Shown in pieces: positions 1 to 8,762 of a DNA stretch of 64,000 bases. A model generated the notes under the pieces. That model had not been told where the DNA came from. It was given only the letters and a program-made list of their open reading frames with translations, and did no database searches. Source of the DNA: Peribacillus sp044761985 (GTDB taxonomy: Bacteria > Bacillota > Bacilli > Bacillales > DSM-1321). The translations under genes and the position numbers were made by a program. The DNA is taken from contig NZ_JBIWDK010000002.1 in assembly GCF_044761985.1 (NCBI RefSeq), positions 372,001 to 436,000 on the forward strand. Reading direction: 5' to 3'. Position 1 is the first letter of the stretch; every line of letters starts with the position of its first letter.

Positions 1-553
1 GGCCATCGCCAAGCTTCCCGCAAAATACCGTACAAAGCCAAATGCAGCCTTAAAAACGACTAAATCCTATCGTGATAACTCTCTGGCCTACATGAATACC
101 ATTTATGCTGGAGACGACCTTATTCAAACAAATAAGAAACTAACAGGATACCTAACAGCAGGTACTCTGAATAGCACAACGTTTACTGCTCATGACAAAT
201 CGGTCAAACAGACCGATACTACCGAAAGTCAGATCAATAAAATGTTCGGAAAGACTGTTCGAAAACTGGCCACGGCCAAATTTGTCACGCCTGCTAAAAG
301 TAACAATAAGAATATCGGTTATGATCTTGCCCGATATGAGTTATTAGTAGAAACGGAAAACCAGTTAAACGAAGGGCACTACGATATAGTCAAAAAGAAT
401 CTCATAACATACGAGACATTGCCTTCCACTCATTCTTTCGAAAAAACGGAGACCAAATTGGCTAGCATGGTACAAGCGATTGAAGATGAACTATTACGAG
501 TGGAACAAGAACAATCTGTGGAAGAAACCGAAAAAGATAAGCTGCCTAAATAA
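1..553 (+). CDS. C-terminal part of an unrecognised protein (cut by window edge)
   Basis: The frame is open from base 2 to the stop at 551-553, so the gene begins before the window; the first ATG inside (92) is internal. The visible 183 residues are hydrophilic, rich in Lys, Thr, Asn and Glu, and the last 70 look alpha-helical with a charged EVEQEQS-type tail. There is no membrane segment. I do not recognise the family. The composition and the surface-protein neighbourhood would fit an exported or wall-associated protein, but this is only inference. It is followed by a hairpin at 561-609 and then by an LCP-family gene on the same strand. Confidence 0.7.
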   Translation, partial: AIAKLPAKYRTKPNAALKTTKSYRDNSLAYMNTIYAGDDLIQTNKKLTGYLTAGTLNSTTFTAHDKSVKQTDTTESQINKMFGKTVRKLATAKFVTPAKSNNKNIGYDLARYELLVETENQLNEGHYDIVKKNLITYETLPSTHSFEKTETKLASMVQAIEDELLRVEQEQSVEETEKDKLPK

Positions 554-560
554 ATTCATG

Positions 561-609
561 GGAAAATGGCGAAGGGAATCTTGTTCTACCTTGATACCTT
601 CGCTTTTCC
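561..609 (+). terminator. Probable terminator hairpin
   Basis: GGAAAA-GCGAAGG (561-576) pairs with CCTTCGC-TTTTCC (597-609) around a loop of about 20 nt. The U tract is short, so termination may be weak and some readthrough into the LCP gene is possible. Confidence 0.45.
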
Positions 610-662
610 AAATGAATATAGGTAAAAATTATCTGTGAATACAAAAAGATACTATTCTTTTT

Positions 663-692
663 TTTACTAAAAAAAGGTATATTAGATATACT
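663..692 (+). promoter_or_regulatory. Candidate sigma-A promoter for the LCP gene
   Basis: TTTACT (663-668) and TATACT (687-692) are 18 bp apart, about 60 nt upstream of the LCP start codon. It was read by eye in AT-rich DNA, so it is a weak call. Confidence 0.35.
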
Positions 693-751
693 AATTAGGC
701 CTTTTTTCACCTTTCCATCGAGTAGCGGAAACAGAACAAGGAGGAACAAAC

Positions 752-1678
752 ATGAGATCCGATCGCAATAAGAAGAAAAAGAAACGAAAATCACTAAAAA
801 TATTCGGGTTCATCCTTCTTATCCTTTTCATCGGTGGCGGTGCTTATGCAGCATCCGTATACCAATCCTTGTTAGGAGCGGTTAACACCATGAAGGGAAC
901 AGAACATAAAACGGATAAACGCGTGGAAGATATAACGTTTAAAAAGCAGGATCCCTTTTCATTACTCATACTTGGGGTAGATGAAAGGAAAAATGATAGC
1001 GGACGTTCGGATACCATGATCGTCATGACAGTAAATCCCAAGAAAGAATCGATTCAAATGTTGAGCCTCCCTCGTGATACACGTACGGAAATCATCGGAA
1101 GAGGCACGACAGAGAAAATGAACCATGCCTATGCGTATGGTGGCATTACCATGGCCATTAACACCGTTGAATCCTATTTGGATATACCGATTGATTATTA
1201 TGTCAAGATGAATATGCAAGGGTTTCAGGACATCGTCAATTCAGTTGGCGGCATCACAGTCAATAATGATATGGCCCTCGTCTACAAAAAGTACAGCTTT
1301 GCAAAGGGAAACATTGATTTGAATGGAAAAGAAGCGTTAATTTATTCCCGGATTCGCAAGGAAGACCCACGAGGTGATTATGGACGCCAAATGAGACAGC
1401 GACAAGTTATCCAAGCCGTCATCAAAAAAGGCGCAAGTTTGTCCACACTGACCAATTACGATGATATCCTTGACGCAATCGGCAAAAACGTAGAGACCAA
1501 TTTGACCTTTAATGAAATGTTAAGCATTCAGAAGAACTACAAATCTTCTCTCAATAAAATAGATCAATTCACATTAGCGGGTGACGACCAACGAATCGAT
1601 GGTCTTTGGTACAATATCGTTTCCGACGAAACAAAACTAGAAGCTCAAAACCGTATAAAAGCACATCTTGGAATCTAA
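752..1678 (+). CDS. LytR-CpsA-Psr (LCP) family cell-wall polymer ligase
   Basis: This 308-aa protein has a short basic cytoplasmic tail, one membrane anchor (about residues 14-35) and an extracellular LCP domain (about 75-235). Family hallmarks seen are SLPRDTRTEI, the SVGGITV stretch, and the arginine-rich active-site segment YSRIRKEDPRGDYGRQMRQR. LCP enzymes transfer undecaprenyl-phosphate-linked teichoic acids or other secondary wall polymers to peptidoglycan at the outer membrane face. The ATG follows an AAGGAGG Shine-Dalgarno at 739-745. Nearby secA2/slaP, a TagF-type transferase and SbsC-like S-layer genes suggest a polymer used for S-layer anchoring, but the acceptor polymer cannot be read from sequence. 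It could be any of the tagT/tagU/tagV-type paralogues. Confidence 0.9.
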   Translation: MRSDRNKKKKKRKSLKIFGFILLILFIGGGAYAASVYQSLLGAVNTMKGTEHKTDKRVEDITFKKQDPFSLLILGVDERKNDSGRSDTMIVMTVNPKKESIQMLSLPRDTRTEIIGRGTTEKMNHAYAYGGITMAINTVESYLDIPIDYYVKMNMQGFQDIVNSVGGITVNNDMALVYKKYSFAKGNIDLNGKEALIYSRIRKEDPRGDYGRQMRQRQVIQAVIKKGASLSTLTNYDDILDAIGKNVETNLTFNEMLSIQKNYKSSLNKIDQFTLAGDDQRIDGLWYNIVSDETKLEAQNRIKAHLGI

Positions 1679-1683
1679 TGAAG

Positions 1684-1716
1684 AAAGGGCGGAACTTTAC
1701 CAGTTCGCCCTTTTTC
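1684..1716 (+). terminator. Terminator after the LCP gene
   Basis: AAAGGGCG-GAACT pairs with AGTTCGCCCTTT (one G bulged) and runs into TTTTTC just past the LCP stop. Confidence 0.75.
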
Positions 1717-1986
1717 TCATTTCACCATGGATGCTAAATCCCTTTCATTCTATTAATCAATCGTTTGATTAACATCTTTTCCACTGTAATTGGCGTCACC
1801 CAATCCGCTCACTATCTGGAAAACTTCTTCCTCTTTTTTAATGAAGGTACGTGATTTTTATTCCATATAAATCTCTAAAATTTTCTGACTCCTATGAAAA
1901 AACACCGAAAAATTCTATCAAATTATTGATGTTTTTTCCATATAAAAGAATTTGGTAGTAAAAAACTAGAAGAATATTAGAAGTTC

Positions 1987-2029
1987 TTCCTAATTGGTAT
2001 TTTACCAATTAGGAAAAGATAGGTATAAT
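1987..2029 (+). promoter_or_regulatory. Perfect 13-bp inverted repeat over the promoter of the 135-aa gene
   Basis: TTCCTAATTGGTA (1987-1999), loop TTT, then TACCAATTAGGAA (2003-2015) is a perfect 13-bp inverted repeat. A TATAAT box lies at 2024-2029, and its -35 position (2001-2006, TTTACC) falls inside the right arm. This layout fits a repressor operator. The core TTGGTA-T3/4-TACCAA recurs at 20463-20478. Confidence 0.5.
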
Positions 2030-2108
2030 AAGAAATGATTGAATTATTAGAAGTATATTTATAGTATTGGTATAACATTGAACTTTCACTGGAGGGAACA
2101 AGTAATAA

Positions 2109-2516
2109 ATGACTAATCAAGAAGAAACGAATAATCTTTTACAGAAATTGCAGGAGAATCCTCCTAAAATTATTGGCGGTTACAAAAAGCAAGGTTGGGC
2201 TGTAAAAACTTTAGAGAAAACGAGTAATCCTGATGTCGAGGAAGAAGAAAATAATCTGGTTACTGCTAAATCCGTATTGAAGGCAAGTGATGAGACTTAC
2301 TATCCAGCATTCTTGACGTTGAATATGGAAAATAACGGCCAAATTATAGGTGCTTATCTTATCTCCGAAACTGAAGAAGAGTTCGAGTTAATTCCTTTTG
2401 AATTAGCCCTTCCGTATACTGGGAAAGAAGAAAGTGAACTTCTACCCTTTACTTATCGTACCCTCGTTCAAATTGATGGAGATCAAAGTCAAAAAAATTG
2501 GCCTGATTTTTCTTAA
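2109..2516 (+). CDS. Conserved-looking hypothetical protein, acidic, cytosolic
   Basis: The product is 135 aa, acidic, with no signal peptide or membrane segment. It has a helical, charged first half (a run of four Glu/Asp near residue 50) and an apparent beta-rich second half. I do not recognise the family. The start is the ATG at 2109 with GGAGGG at 2091-2096, a rather long 12-nt gap. The gene is monocistronic, with its own promoter and inverted-repeat operator upstream and a strong terminator downstream. It sits beside the convergent slaP-secA2 pair, but nothing in the sequence ties it to that pathway. Confidence 0.7.
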   Translation: MTNQEETNNLLQKLQENPPKIIGGYKKQGWAVKTLEKTSNPDVEEEENNLVTAKSVLKASDETYYPAFLTLNMENNGQIIGAYLISETEEEFELIPFELALPYTGKEESELLPFTYRTLVQIDGDQSQKNWPDFS

Positions 2517-2557
2517 TTCCTTTAAAAATATCTCTATAAAACTCTTATAAAGTAAGC

Positions 2558-2606
2558 AAACCCGAAACAAGACACTCTCCATGAGAGTATCCTATTTCGG
2601 GTTTTT
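2558..2606 (+). terminator. Terminator
   Basis: AAACCCGAAA pairs with TTTCGGGTTT around a second inner hairpin (ACTCT/GAGAGT) and is followed by TTTTT. It lies between converging genes, so it may also serve the slaP strand. Confidence 0.7.
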
Positions 2607-2688
2607 CTTATGAAGTAAAAGAAATGACCCCACTTATCATAGCGGAGTCATTCAAAAACATTCAATCAAGCCCTATATTCCGTATACG

Positions 2689-3573
2689 TCACACAGAACT
2701 TGGCGGATATACTTTCCAACGGGATAGGTCAGGGTTTTTCTTTTTCACAAGCTCTCCTGGGAAAATGAAAGTCCATGGCTTACTCGTATTGGCCTTCACT
2801 TCGAAATCATCGAGAGAGAACCCACCTTGGCACACTTGATCTCCATTGCCATCCTCTACAACCAGAGGAAGCTTCTCAATCTTAATTTGTTTTTCACTAC
2901 CGTTTCGGATCAAAACCGTTACAGCCAACTGTTCGTTATCCTTGAACTTAGCTTCCAGACCCATGAAGTTCACTTCGCCCTCGTTAAGCTTCGGAAGTCC
3001 TGCAACTAGCTTTCTCAAGTTCTCTTGTTGAGCCTCTGGAAGCTGTTCTTTCCAAAGGGGGGCCAAGTCTAGCTCATGCTCTCTCTTCTGGTTCTTCAGC
3101 TCAAAAGCGATTTTCCAACCCTCATCAGGTATAGCCCTATCCAAGATATCAGGCTCTTCGAACAGGAAGCGCCATGGCACACTTGAAAGCGCCGGGATTT
3201 CTCCCATCGTTGATAAATCGAACGCCTTCCTGGCCAATGTTTTTCCATTCTCATCGAGCAATAGCAAATCAATAACCTCGAACCGGACAGCCTTATCGAG
3301 CGTATTTCTCAAAAATGCCAAAATGACTACATCATCTTCAACCCTCGTTAGCTTCACACCGGAAATTGAAATCTGGTTTGGTTTTAAAGAAGGTAATTGT
3401 TGATGGTGAAATTTGAAAACATATTCTTCTTGTTTGGAAGATTCCCATTCCTCATGAAATACCAATGAAGTATATACCGCATCTTCCTCAGTTGAGATAG
3501 CCTCTTCAGCTGAGGCTGTATTAATTGTTTTCTCCATTATTTTTAATTTATCTTTTTTCCCGAATAAACCCAT
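2689..3573 (-). CDS. slaP: Accessory Sec system S-layer assembly protein (SLAP-domain duplication)
   Basis: The 294-aa cytosolic protein starts next to the secA2 stop (1-base overlap, GGAGAA Shine-Dalgarno inside secA2), so the two are translationally coupled. It contains two related beta-rich units (about 60-145 and 200-290). Each has a G-F-x-L-x-x-(D/M) stretch followed by a signature such as SKPWTFIF or SVPWRFLF, which matches the duplicated SLAP domain of accessory Sec S-layer assembly proteins. In Bacillus anthracis the corresponding protein works with SecA2 to promote export of S-layer proteins. No signal peptide or membrane segment is seen, which fits a cytosolic export factor. Assignment rests on the tandem units and on adjacency to secA2. 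Confidence 0.85.
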   Translation of the reverse strand: MGLFGKKDKLKIMEKTINTASAEEAISTEEDAVYTSLVFHEEWESSKQEEYVFKFHHQQLPSLKPNQISISGVKLTRVEDDVVILAFLRNTLDKAVRFEVIDLLLLDENGKTLARKAFDLSTMGEIPALSSVPWRFLFEEPDILDRAIPDEGWKIAFELKNQKREHELDLAPLWKEQLPEAQQENLRKLVAGLPKLNEGEVNFMGLEAKFKDNEQLAVTVLIRNGSEKQIKIEKLPLVVEDGNGDQVCQGGFSLDDFEVKANTSKPWTFIFPGELVKKKNPDLSRWKVYPPSSV

Positions 3574-5948
3574 TAATGATTCTCCTCCATTTCGTCCTCA
3601 TCCTGAGAACTTTTTACATATTCCATAAAGTGAATACTAATCTCTGATTGGATTTTATTTAATAGGTTATTGAACTGGCTCAGCGCTTCTTTGCCAAACA
3701 GCATATAAGGATCTTGTTGGCCATAGCCACTTAAACCGATTCCTTCCTTCACTCTATTCATTTCATCTAAATGACTCATCCAGTTCGTGTCGATCTGTTG
3801 TAGCATGTAGGCACGTAATTGCCCCCCCCACTCAGCATCTTCCTGTAACGTTAACAATATAGGTTCCATCTCGGCAAGTGCAGTAAGTGCTTTCTCTTCA
3901 ATTTCAGAACCATTTAAATTCTGCAAATCACTTTCCTGCCAATCTAATGATAAGATCACAAGAGAAAGTTCATCAATAACAGCTTGTACATCCGGTTCTT
4001 CTATCTCTGTGGAATAATGCATCATGACAATTTGGTGGATATAATTTTGGATATATTCCTTTAAGATTGTAAACATCTGATCAGGTTCCATATCTAGAAT
4101 CCGATCTCTCATCGAATAAATAATCTGGCTTTGCTCATTCAAAGGATGCTCTAATTTCAATAAATGGGTACGGCTTGATTGGTGAGTTTGCTCAATCGTT
4201 TCCTGGACCATTTTCACAAACTTCTCCGGAGACGGACTTAATACCAATCCAGTATCATCCGTCTTGACCTTCTTCATGTACTTTTCAGTTTCTTCTTCAT
4301 CATAGTAGGAGAACAGATCATCTTCCAAGGAAATGATAAATTGGGTAGAACCCGGGTCCCCTTGACGTCCTGAACGGCCCCGTAACTGCATATCGATTCG
4401 ATTGCTTTCATGACGCTCCGTCCCAATGATTTGGAGCCCGCCCAATTCCTTCACATCTTCATCCAGCAAGATATCCGTTCCTCTTCCTGCCATGTTAGTT
4501 GCAATCATTACTTGTCCTTTTTGCCCGGCTTTGGTGATGATTTTTGCCTCATCCGCTTCCGTCTTCGCGTTAAGAATTTGATGATGAACCTTTTCCCGAT
4601 CCAAATGGATAGAAAGCTTTTCTGACTGTTCTATCGATGTAGTACCTATTAGGATCGGTCTACCTTGCGCATGAATCCGTTTCACTTCTGCAACGATCTT
4701 TTTATGCTTACTTAGCTCATCTTTAAAGATTAAATCCGGTTCATCCACACGCTGTATCGGTTTATTGGTTGGAATTTCGATAACAGGCAGTTGATATGTC
4801 TCCCAGAACTCCCCTTTCGAAGGCATGGCACTCCCAGTCATCCCTGAAAGGGAATGATATAAACGGAAGTAGTTTTGAATCGTAATCGTTGCTTGCGTTT
4901 CATTCTCTGCAGAGATCTCCAAGCCCTCTTTCGCCTCGATTGCTTGATGCAGTCCTTCACTAAAGCTACGGCCTTCCATCACCCTGCCTGTGAACTTATC
5001 TATTAAGGAGATCTCTCCATCCTTGACGATATAATCTACATCTAATTTCAAAACGGCATGCGCTTTAAGCGCTTGCGTTACATTGTGCAGAAGGTCTTGA
5101 TGTTCTATATCGTATAGGTTATCGATTCCAAATGCCTTTTCAATCTTTGTTGCACCCTCATCTGTTAAAAAGGTTGCCTTCGATTCGTTAGAAATTTCGT
5201 AATCTACCTTTTCTTTAAATGTCTTCATGATTTGCGCTGTGATATGGAACAACTCAGCGCCTTCGCTTGATTGTCCGGCAATAATTAAAGGGGTCCTAGC
5301 TTCATCAATCAAGATGCTGTCAACCTCGTCGACAATCGCAAAATGATGACCTCTTTGCACCTTTTCCTCTTTTCGGAAAACCATATTATCACGCAAGTAA
5401 TCGAAACCGAATTCCGTTCCCGTTCCATACGTAATATCGGCTGCATAGGCTTCCCGCTTATCACTTGGAAGCATCTGAGAAATATTCAAACCGACTGTCA
5501 TGCCCAAAAACTCATGGACCTCGCCCATCAGATCTTTATCCCGGCTTGCTAGATATTCATTGGCCGTGATGATATGGACGCCCTTTCCTTCCAATGCATG
5601 CAAATAGCTTGGCAAGGTAGCTACAAGGGTTTTCCCCTCACCCGTATTCATTTGGGCGATGGCCCCTTCATTCAGAACAAAACCACCTATAAGCTGAACG
5701 TCATAGTGTCTAAGACCTAACACTCGTTTAGAAGCTTCCCGGACTACAGCAAAGGCTTCAGCCTGGATATCCATCAAGGACTTTCCAGAAGCTAGTAAAT
5801 CCTTGAAATGGTCCTTCATTCCCTTTAATTCTTGATCTGAGTATTTTTCATATTTATTCTCTAATTCATTCACATTATCTACAAGCTTATAAATCCGCTT
5901 TAAGTCTTTAGAACTCTCATTAAAGAACTTTTTCATACTAGTTAGCAT
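3573..5948 (-). CDS. secA2: Accessory Sec preprotein translocase ATPase SecA2
   Basis: This 791-aa SecA-family motor has the Walker A MNTGEGKTLVA, the DEVD-type Walker B VDEVDSILIDEARTP, a helicase-like second ATPase half with TNMAGRGTDI and RGRSGRQGDPGS, and a helical scaffold at the C-terminus. It ends without the Cys-rich zinc-binding tail of housekeeping SecA and is shorter than that protein, both typical of SecA2. It powers export of a subset of precursors through SecYEG. Pairing with slaP and the two S-layer genes 16-25 kb away suggests these are its cargo (inference). The ATG at 5948 has AGGAGAG upstream; an in-frame Met five codons later is an alternative. Confidence 0.95.
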   Translation of the reverse strand: MLTSMKKFFNESSKDLKRIYKLVDNVNELENKYEKYSDQELKGMKDHFKDLLASGKSLMDIQAEAFAVVREASKRVLGLRHYDVQLIGGFVLNEGAIAQMNTGEGKTLVATLPSYLHALEGKGVHIITANEYLASRDKDLMGEVHEFLGMTVGLNISQMLPSDKREAYAADITYGTGTEFGFDYLRDNMVFRKEEKVQRGHHFAIVDEVDSILIDEARTPLIIAGQSSEGAELFHITAQIMKTFKEKVDYEISNESKATFLTDEGATKIEKAFGIDNLYDIEHQDLLHNVTQALKAHAVLKLDVDYIVKDGEISLIDKFTGRVMEGRSFSEGLHQAIEAKEGLEISAENETQATITIQNYFRLYHSLSGMTGSAMPSKGEFWETYQLPVIEIPTNKPIQRVDEPDLIFKDELSKHKKIVAEVKRIHAQGRPILIGTTSIEQSEKLSIHLDREKVHHQILNAKTEADEAKIITKAGQKGQVMIATNMAGRGTDILLDEDVKELGGLQIIGTERHESNRIDMQLRGRSGRQGDPGSTQFIISLEDDLFSYYDEEETEKYMKKVKTDDTGLVLSPSPEKFVKMVQETIEQTHQSSRTHLLKLEHPLNEQSQIIYSMRDRILDMEPDQMFTILKEYIQNYIHQIVMMHYSTEIEEPDVQAVIDELSLVILSLDWQESDLQNLNGSEIEEKALTALAEMEPILLTLQEDAEWGGQLRAYMLQQIDTNWMSHLDEMNRVKEGIGLSGYGQQDPYMLFGKEALSQFNNLLNKIQSEISIHFMEYVKSSQDEDEMEENH

Positions 5949-5988
5949 GGGGTTCTCTCTCCTATTTTTTCAATTAAAAACTAGTGTA

Positions 5989-5997
5989 ATTATATCA
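5989..5997 (-). promoter_or_regulatory. Extended -10 promoter for secA2-slaP
   Basis: On the minus strand TGATATAAT (TGn plus a consensus TATAAT) lies about 45 nt upstream of the secA2 ATG. No good -35 is visible, as is common for extended -10 promoters. Confidence 0.45.
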
Positions 5998-6128
5998 TAT
6001 ATAGTTATATATTGGAGACTTAGCATTAATTACCTACAATAAGTAATAACTAGAATAAAAGGTTTTTTTAGCTGATTTCTTCCTTCTTTCGACCTTTGTA
6101 ACAGAAATGTAATATAAAATGTCGTTTA

Positions 6129-6156
6129 TTGTAACATGACTATAATACTATATAAC
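6129..6156 (+). promoter_or_regulatory. Candidate sigma-A promoter for the NlpC/P60 gene
   Basis: TTGTAA (6129-6134) and TATAAC (6151-6156) are 16 bp apart, 35 nt before the start codon. A TATAAT at 6141 is an alternative -10. Confidence 0.4.
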
Positions 6157-6191
6157 TACCAATTTATATTAGTTTCAGGAGGAAAAATCCA

Positions 6192-6848
6192 TTGAAGAAA
6201 ATGTTAAGTAGCCTTGTCGTCGCTGCCGCCATATTGATATCGCCATTACAGCATCAAGCTTCCGCTAACATAGGGGACCAAACTCTTGAACCTGAAATGA
6301 AACATTCCGACGTCCGCCAACTTCAAAAGCTTCTGAAGTTCAAAGGATACTTTAAACCTTCTGGTTCATATTCCAATCATTACAATGAATCAACGACCAA
6401 AGCAGTAAAGGACTTTCAAAAAGACCATAAGATAAAGAAAAGTGGTGTAACCAACCGCTCTACCTTCAATGCTCTTGGTGTATATAACATAGATAATGAA
6501 GCGTTACTAGAAACAGCAAAGAAATACAAGGGTGTCCGTTATAAATGGGGTGGGACCTCTCCGAAAGGGTTCGACTGTTCCGGTTTCATCTATTATGTCT
6601 TTCAAGAATCACAGGATATAACGCTGCCTCGTACGGCAGCGCAATTATATTCCCAGGTCGGCTTGAAAACATCCGAACCTGAACCTGGCGATCTTGTATT
6701 CTTCAAAAGCGGTAAACGTGTATCACACGTTGGGATATACATAGGTGATAATCAATTCATTCATTCGGCCACTTCAAAAGGAGTCAGCATAGCAAGTATG
6801 GATAACTCCTATTGGAAGCCGAAATATCTCGGGTCAAAAACCCTATAA
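6192..6848 (+). CDS. Secreted NlpC/P60 D,L-endopeptidase with peptidoglycan-binding domain
   Basis: The 218-aa protein has an N-terminal signal peptide (about residues 1-25, ending ASA), a helical peptidoglycan_binding_1 domain (about 32-92, with DVRQLQKLLKFKGYF and TTKAVKDFQKDH), and a C-terminal NlpC/P60 domain (about 105-218). Catalytic residues are visible: Cys in FDCSGFIYYVF, His in SHVGIYIG, and a downstream polar residue in FIHSATSKGV. Enzymes of this fold cut the D-Glu/meso-DAP bond in wall stem peptides. The start is TTG at 6192, chosen because CAGGAGG sits 8 nt upstream; an in-frame ATG three codons later lacks correct spacing. It is a single gene ended by a shared terminator. Confidence 0.9.
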   Translation: MKKMLSSLVVAAAILISPLQHQASANIGDQTLEPEMKHSDVRQLQKLLKFKGYFKPSGSYSNHYNESTTKAVKDFQKDHKIKKSGVTNRSTFNALGVYNIDNEALLETAKKYKGVRYKWGGTSPKGFDCSGFIYYVFQESQDITLPRTAAQLYSQVGLKTSEPEPGDLVFFKSGKRVSHVGIYIGDNQFIHSATSKGVSIASMDNSYWKPKYLGSKTL

Positions 6849-6896
6849 AAAAAACGAAAGCTGGCTCTCCGTCCATGAGTGCCAGCTTTCGTTTTT
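6847..6896. terminator. Bidirectional terminator
   Basis: AAAACGAAAGCTGGC pairs with GCCAGCTTTCGTTTT. A and T runs on both sides let it serve the NlpC/P60 gene and the convergent beta-propeller gene. Confidence 0.85.
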
Positions 6897-6913
6897 CCAT
6901 CTATTGAACAATA

Positions 6914-8239
6914 CTATTGCTTGACCGAAGTGATGACCATTTTGCTAAAGTCGTCTTTCTTATAATCAAAACGATGATTCGTGACATAAATGGTTTTCCT
7001 TTTCAAGTCCCCGGTAATGAAGGTCTCTCCATACTCTCCGAATATATGACGAGCTACCGAAATTTTTGAGATGACATTTCCTTTGCTATCAAGAACCGTG
7101 ACATATCCATCTGTCCGATCTCTTTTCCCTTCAGCATTATAATTGTTCACATAAATTTTGCCGTTCATGACCAAACCATTCATAAGGGACCCCGAAATCG
7201 ATTTATACCAAGCGATTGAACCATTGGCATTGAACTTAAACAGCTTCTTCCCTCTTTCGACATATACTTCCCCATTGTCCGTCATCATGGCATGTTGGAT
7301 TGTAGTATCGTCCATACTAGGCATTTTTGTTTTCTTAATAAGTTTTCCCTTAGCATTCATTTTGTAATAATAGCGCGTATCCAAGAAGATGCTATCATTC
7401 TTATATTCAAAAACCTTATTGACCAGCTCACCACCCATTTTGACTGTACGGATTCGTTTTCCGTTCTCATCAAAAGCGGAAAGGATATGATAGATATCTT
7501 CTGTCGCCCCATCCCAATAAGTGGCTTTCATAAAGGCATGGTTTCCTGAACCGATTAGTGAAACGTTCACTAAATTGACCTCATTATCTTCTTCAGCCAA
7601 AGGATATATCTTATACTTCACTTTTCCTTTACTCGTGTACATCGTTACCGTTGTGTTTATCCCACTTGAGTGAAGATGATAGACGGTTCCACTGAAAATA
7701 TGAAACTCTCCTTCTCCGGCCTCCAGCTTGAATTGTTGCTTTCCTTTTGTAGAAATCTTATATAATGTCCCTTTAGTTGATTTCGCATAGATATTTCCCT
7801 TTTCATCTACCTCATGATCCTGCAATTCTTGACCGATGTTATGAGTCCACAGCTTTTGCCCTTTTGGGTTATAACCCGTGATTTTTCCCTTTGAGTAATT
7901 CAAGGCTAAGATAGTCGGGGCGGTCAAAGTACCACCCAGTTCAATCTTCTCGGCAGTCAGTTTCCATTTCCCACTTTTCTTTCCCGTTCTCGATAGTGAT
8001 AGGATTTCTGCTTTGTATTTACCATCTATCTTTTGATAACTCCCAACTAACAGCGACCCGTCCTTTTGAACGATTGGCTCAAATAATGCCCCCCCATTAA
8101 GGGAAACCTTCCAGTTTTCCTTTGCTATTGGCGTCGGAATTTTCTTTGCTAAGGTTTCAATCGGGAATAATGTACTCACCGCGAGCATGATGACCATAAG
8201 TAAAGTTAACCTGTGCCTGCGCGTTGATCGACTATGCAT
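6914..8239 (-). CDS. Secreted PQQ-like beta-propeller protein, function unknown
   Basis: The 441-aa protein begins with a basic n-region and hydrophobic core (residues 10-31, ending TLA-KK), a Sec signal peptide. The rest is an array of beta-strand blades with recurring G-K-L-Y-K-(I/F)-S/N-x-K-G motifs, such as GTLYKISTKGKQ, KKLFKFNANGS and YYKMNAKGKL, typical of PQQ/quinoprotein-like propellers. No catalytic signature, lipobox or wall-sorting signal is seen. Such folds often serve as binding or scaffold domains. The GAAGGGGG Shine-Dalgarno lies 8 nt before the ATG. The gene is monocistronic. Confidence 0.75.
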   Translation of the reverse strand: MHSRSTRRHRLTLLMVIMLAVSTLFPIETLAKKIPTPIAKENWKVSLNGGALFEPIVQKDGSLLVGSYQKIDGKYKAEILSLSRTGKKSGKWKLTAEKIELGGTLTAPTILALNYSKGKITGYNPKGQKLWTHNIGQELQDHEVDEKGNIYAKSTKGTLYKISTKGKQQFKLEAGEGEFHIFSGTVYHLHSSGINTTVTMYTSKGKVKYKIYPLAEEDNEVNLVNVSLIGSGNHAFMKATYWDGATEDIYHILSAFDENGKRIRTVKMGGELVNKVFEYKNDSIFLDTRYYYKMNAKGKLIKKTKMPSMDDTTIQHAMMTDNGEVYVERGKKLFKFNANGSIAWYKSISGSLMNGLVMNGKIYVNNYNAEGKRDRTDGYVTVLDSKGNVISKISVARHIFGEYGETFITGDLKRKTIYVTNHRFDYKKDDFSKMVITSVKQ

Positions 8240-8491
8240 CTTTTAACCCCCTTCAATCATTTCTTCTTCTCATATTATAATATAATCCGCACTCGAGTTT
8301 CCTATAAATATCCTTAAATAGATGTTATATCCTATTAATTGACTCATTCCTCCCTACCTCCCTTAATCATTTTTGAAGTGCAGTTTCCTTTCCTTAATAC
8401 GATTTGATACGCTTACTATCGAAATATTTTTTTATTTTTTTTACTTTTTCACAGTAATATTTCTTTGTACTTTGTAAAATAAGCACCTATT

Positions 8492-8535
8492 TTGACAAAC
8501 TGGGCGTATCCATAAAATGAATGAATGTCCATTCA
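8492..8535 (+). promoter_or_regulatory. Promoter overlapped by a FadR/TetR-type palindrome
   Basis: TTGACA (8492-8497) is followed 15 bp later by TAAAAT (8513-8518). The 18-nt element TGAATGAATGTCCATTCA (8518-8535) abuts the -10. It agrees at 16 of 18 positions with the B. subtilis FadR box as I remember it (TGAATGAMTANTCATTCA), and TGAATG-TC-CATTCA is itself a perfect palindrome. A TetR-family repressor is the likely binder. It controls the YhgE/Pip-type gene through a leader of about 230 nt. Confidence 0.55.
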
Positions 8536-8699
8536 CTACTCACTTTTTAGCCAACATATAAAATAAATCAGACTTTAGGATCTAGTACCTATGAAAAATA
8601 TTACTATTTCATGAAACTTTTATCCTAAAAACCACTTAAAATCCCATTTTTAGTTGTCCTTAATAAGAAGGAATTAGAATAAATAGTCAGAATATACTT

Positions 8700-8736
8700 A
8701 TAAAAGTTGATTGGACGGCTCCCAATCAGCTTTTAT
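8700..8736 (+). promoter_or_regulatory. Leader hairpin just upstream of the YhgE-type gene
   Basis: ATAAAAG-T-TGATTGG (8700-8714) pairs with CCAATCA-G-CTTTTAT (8722-8736), 15 bp including one G-U pair. It ends 27 nt before the ATG and has no U tract. The rest of 8240-8699 is AT-rich and shows nothing else beyond the promoter/operator. Confidence 0.45.
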
Positions 8737-8762
8737 AAAATTTTATAGGTAGGGGGTTATGT

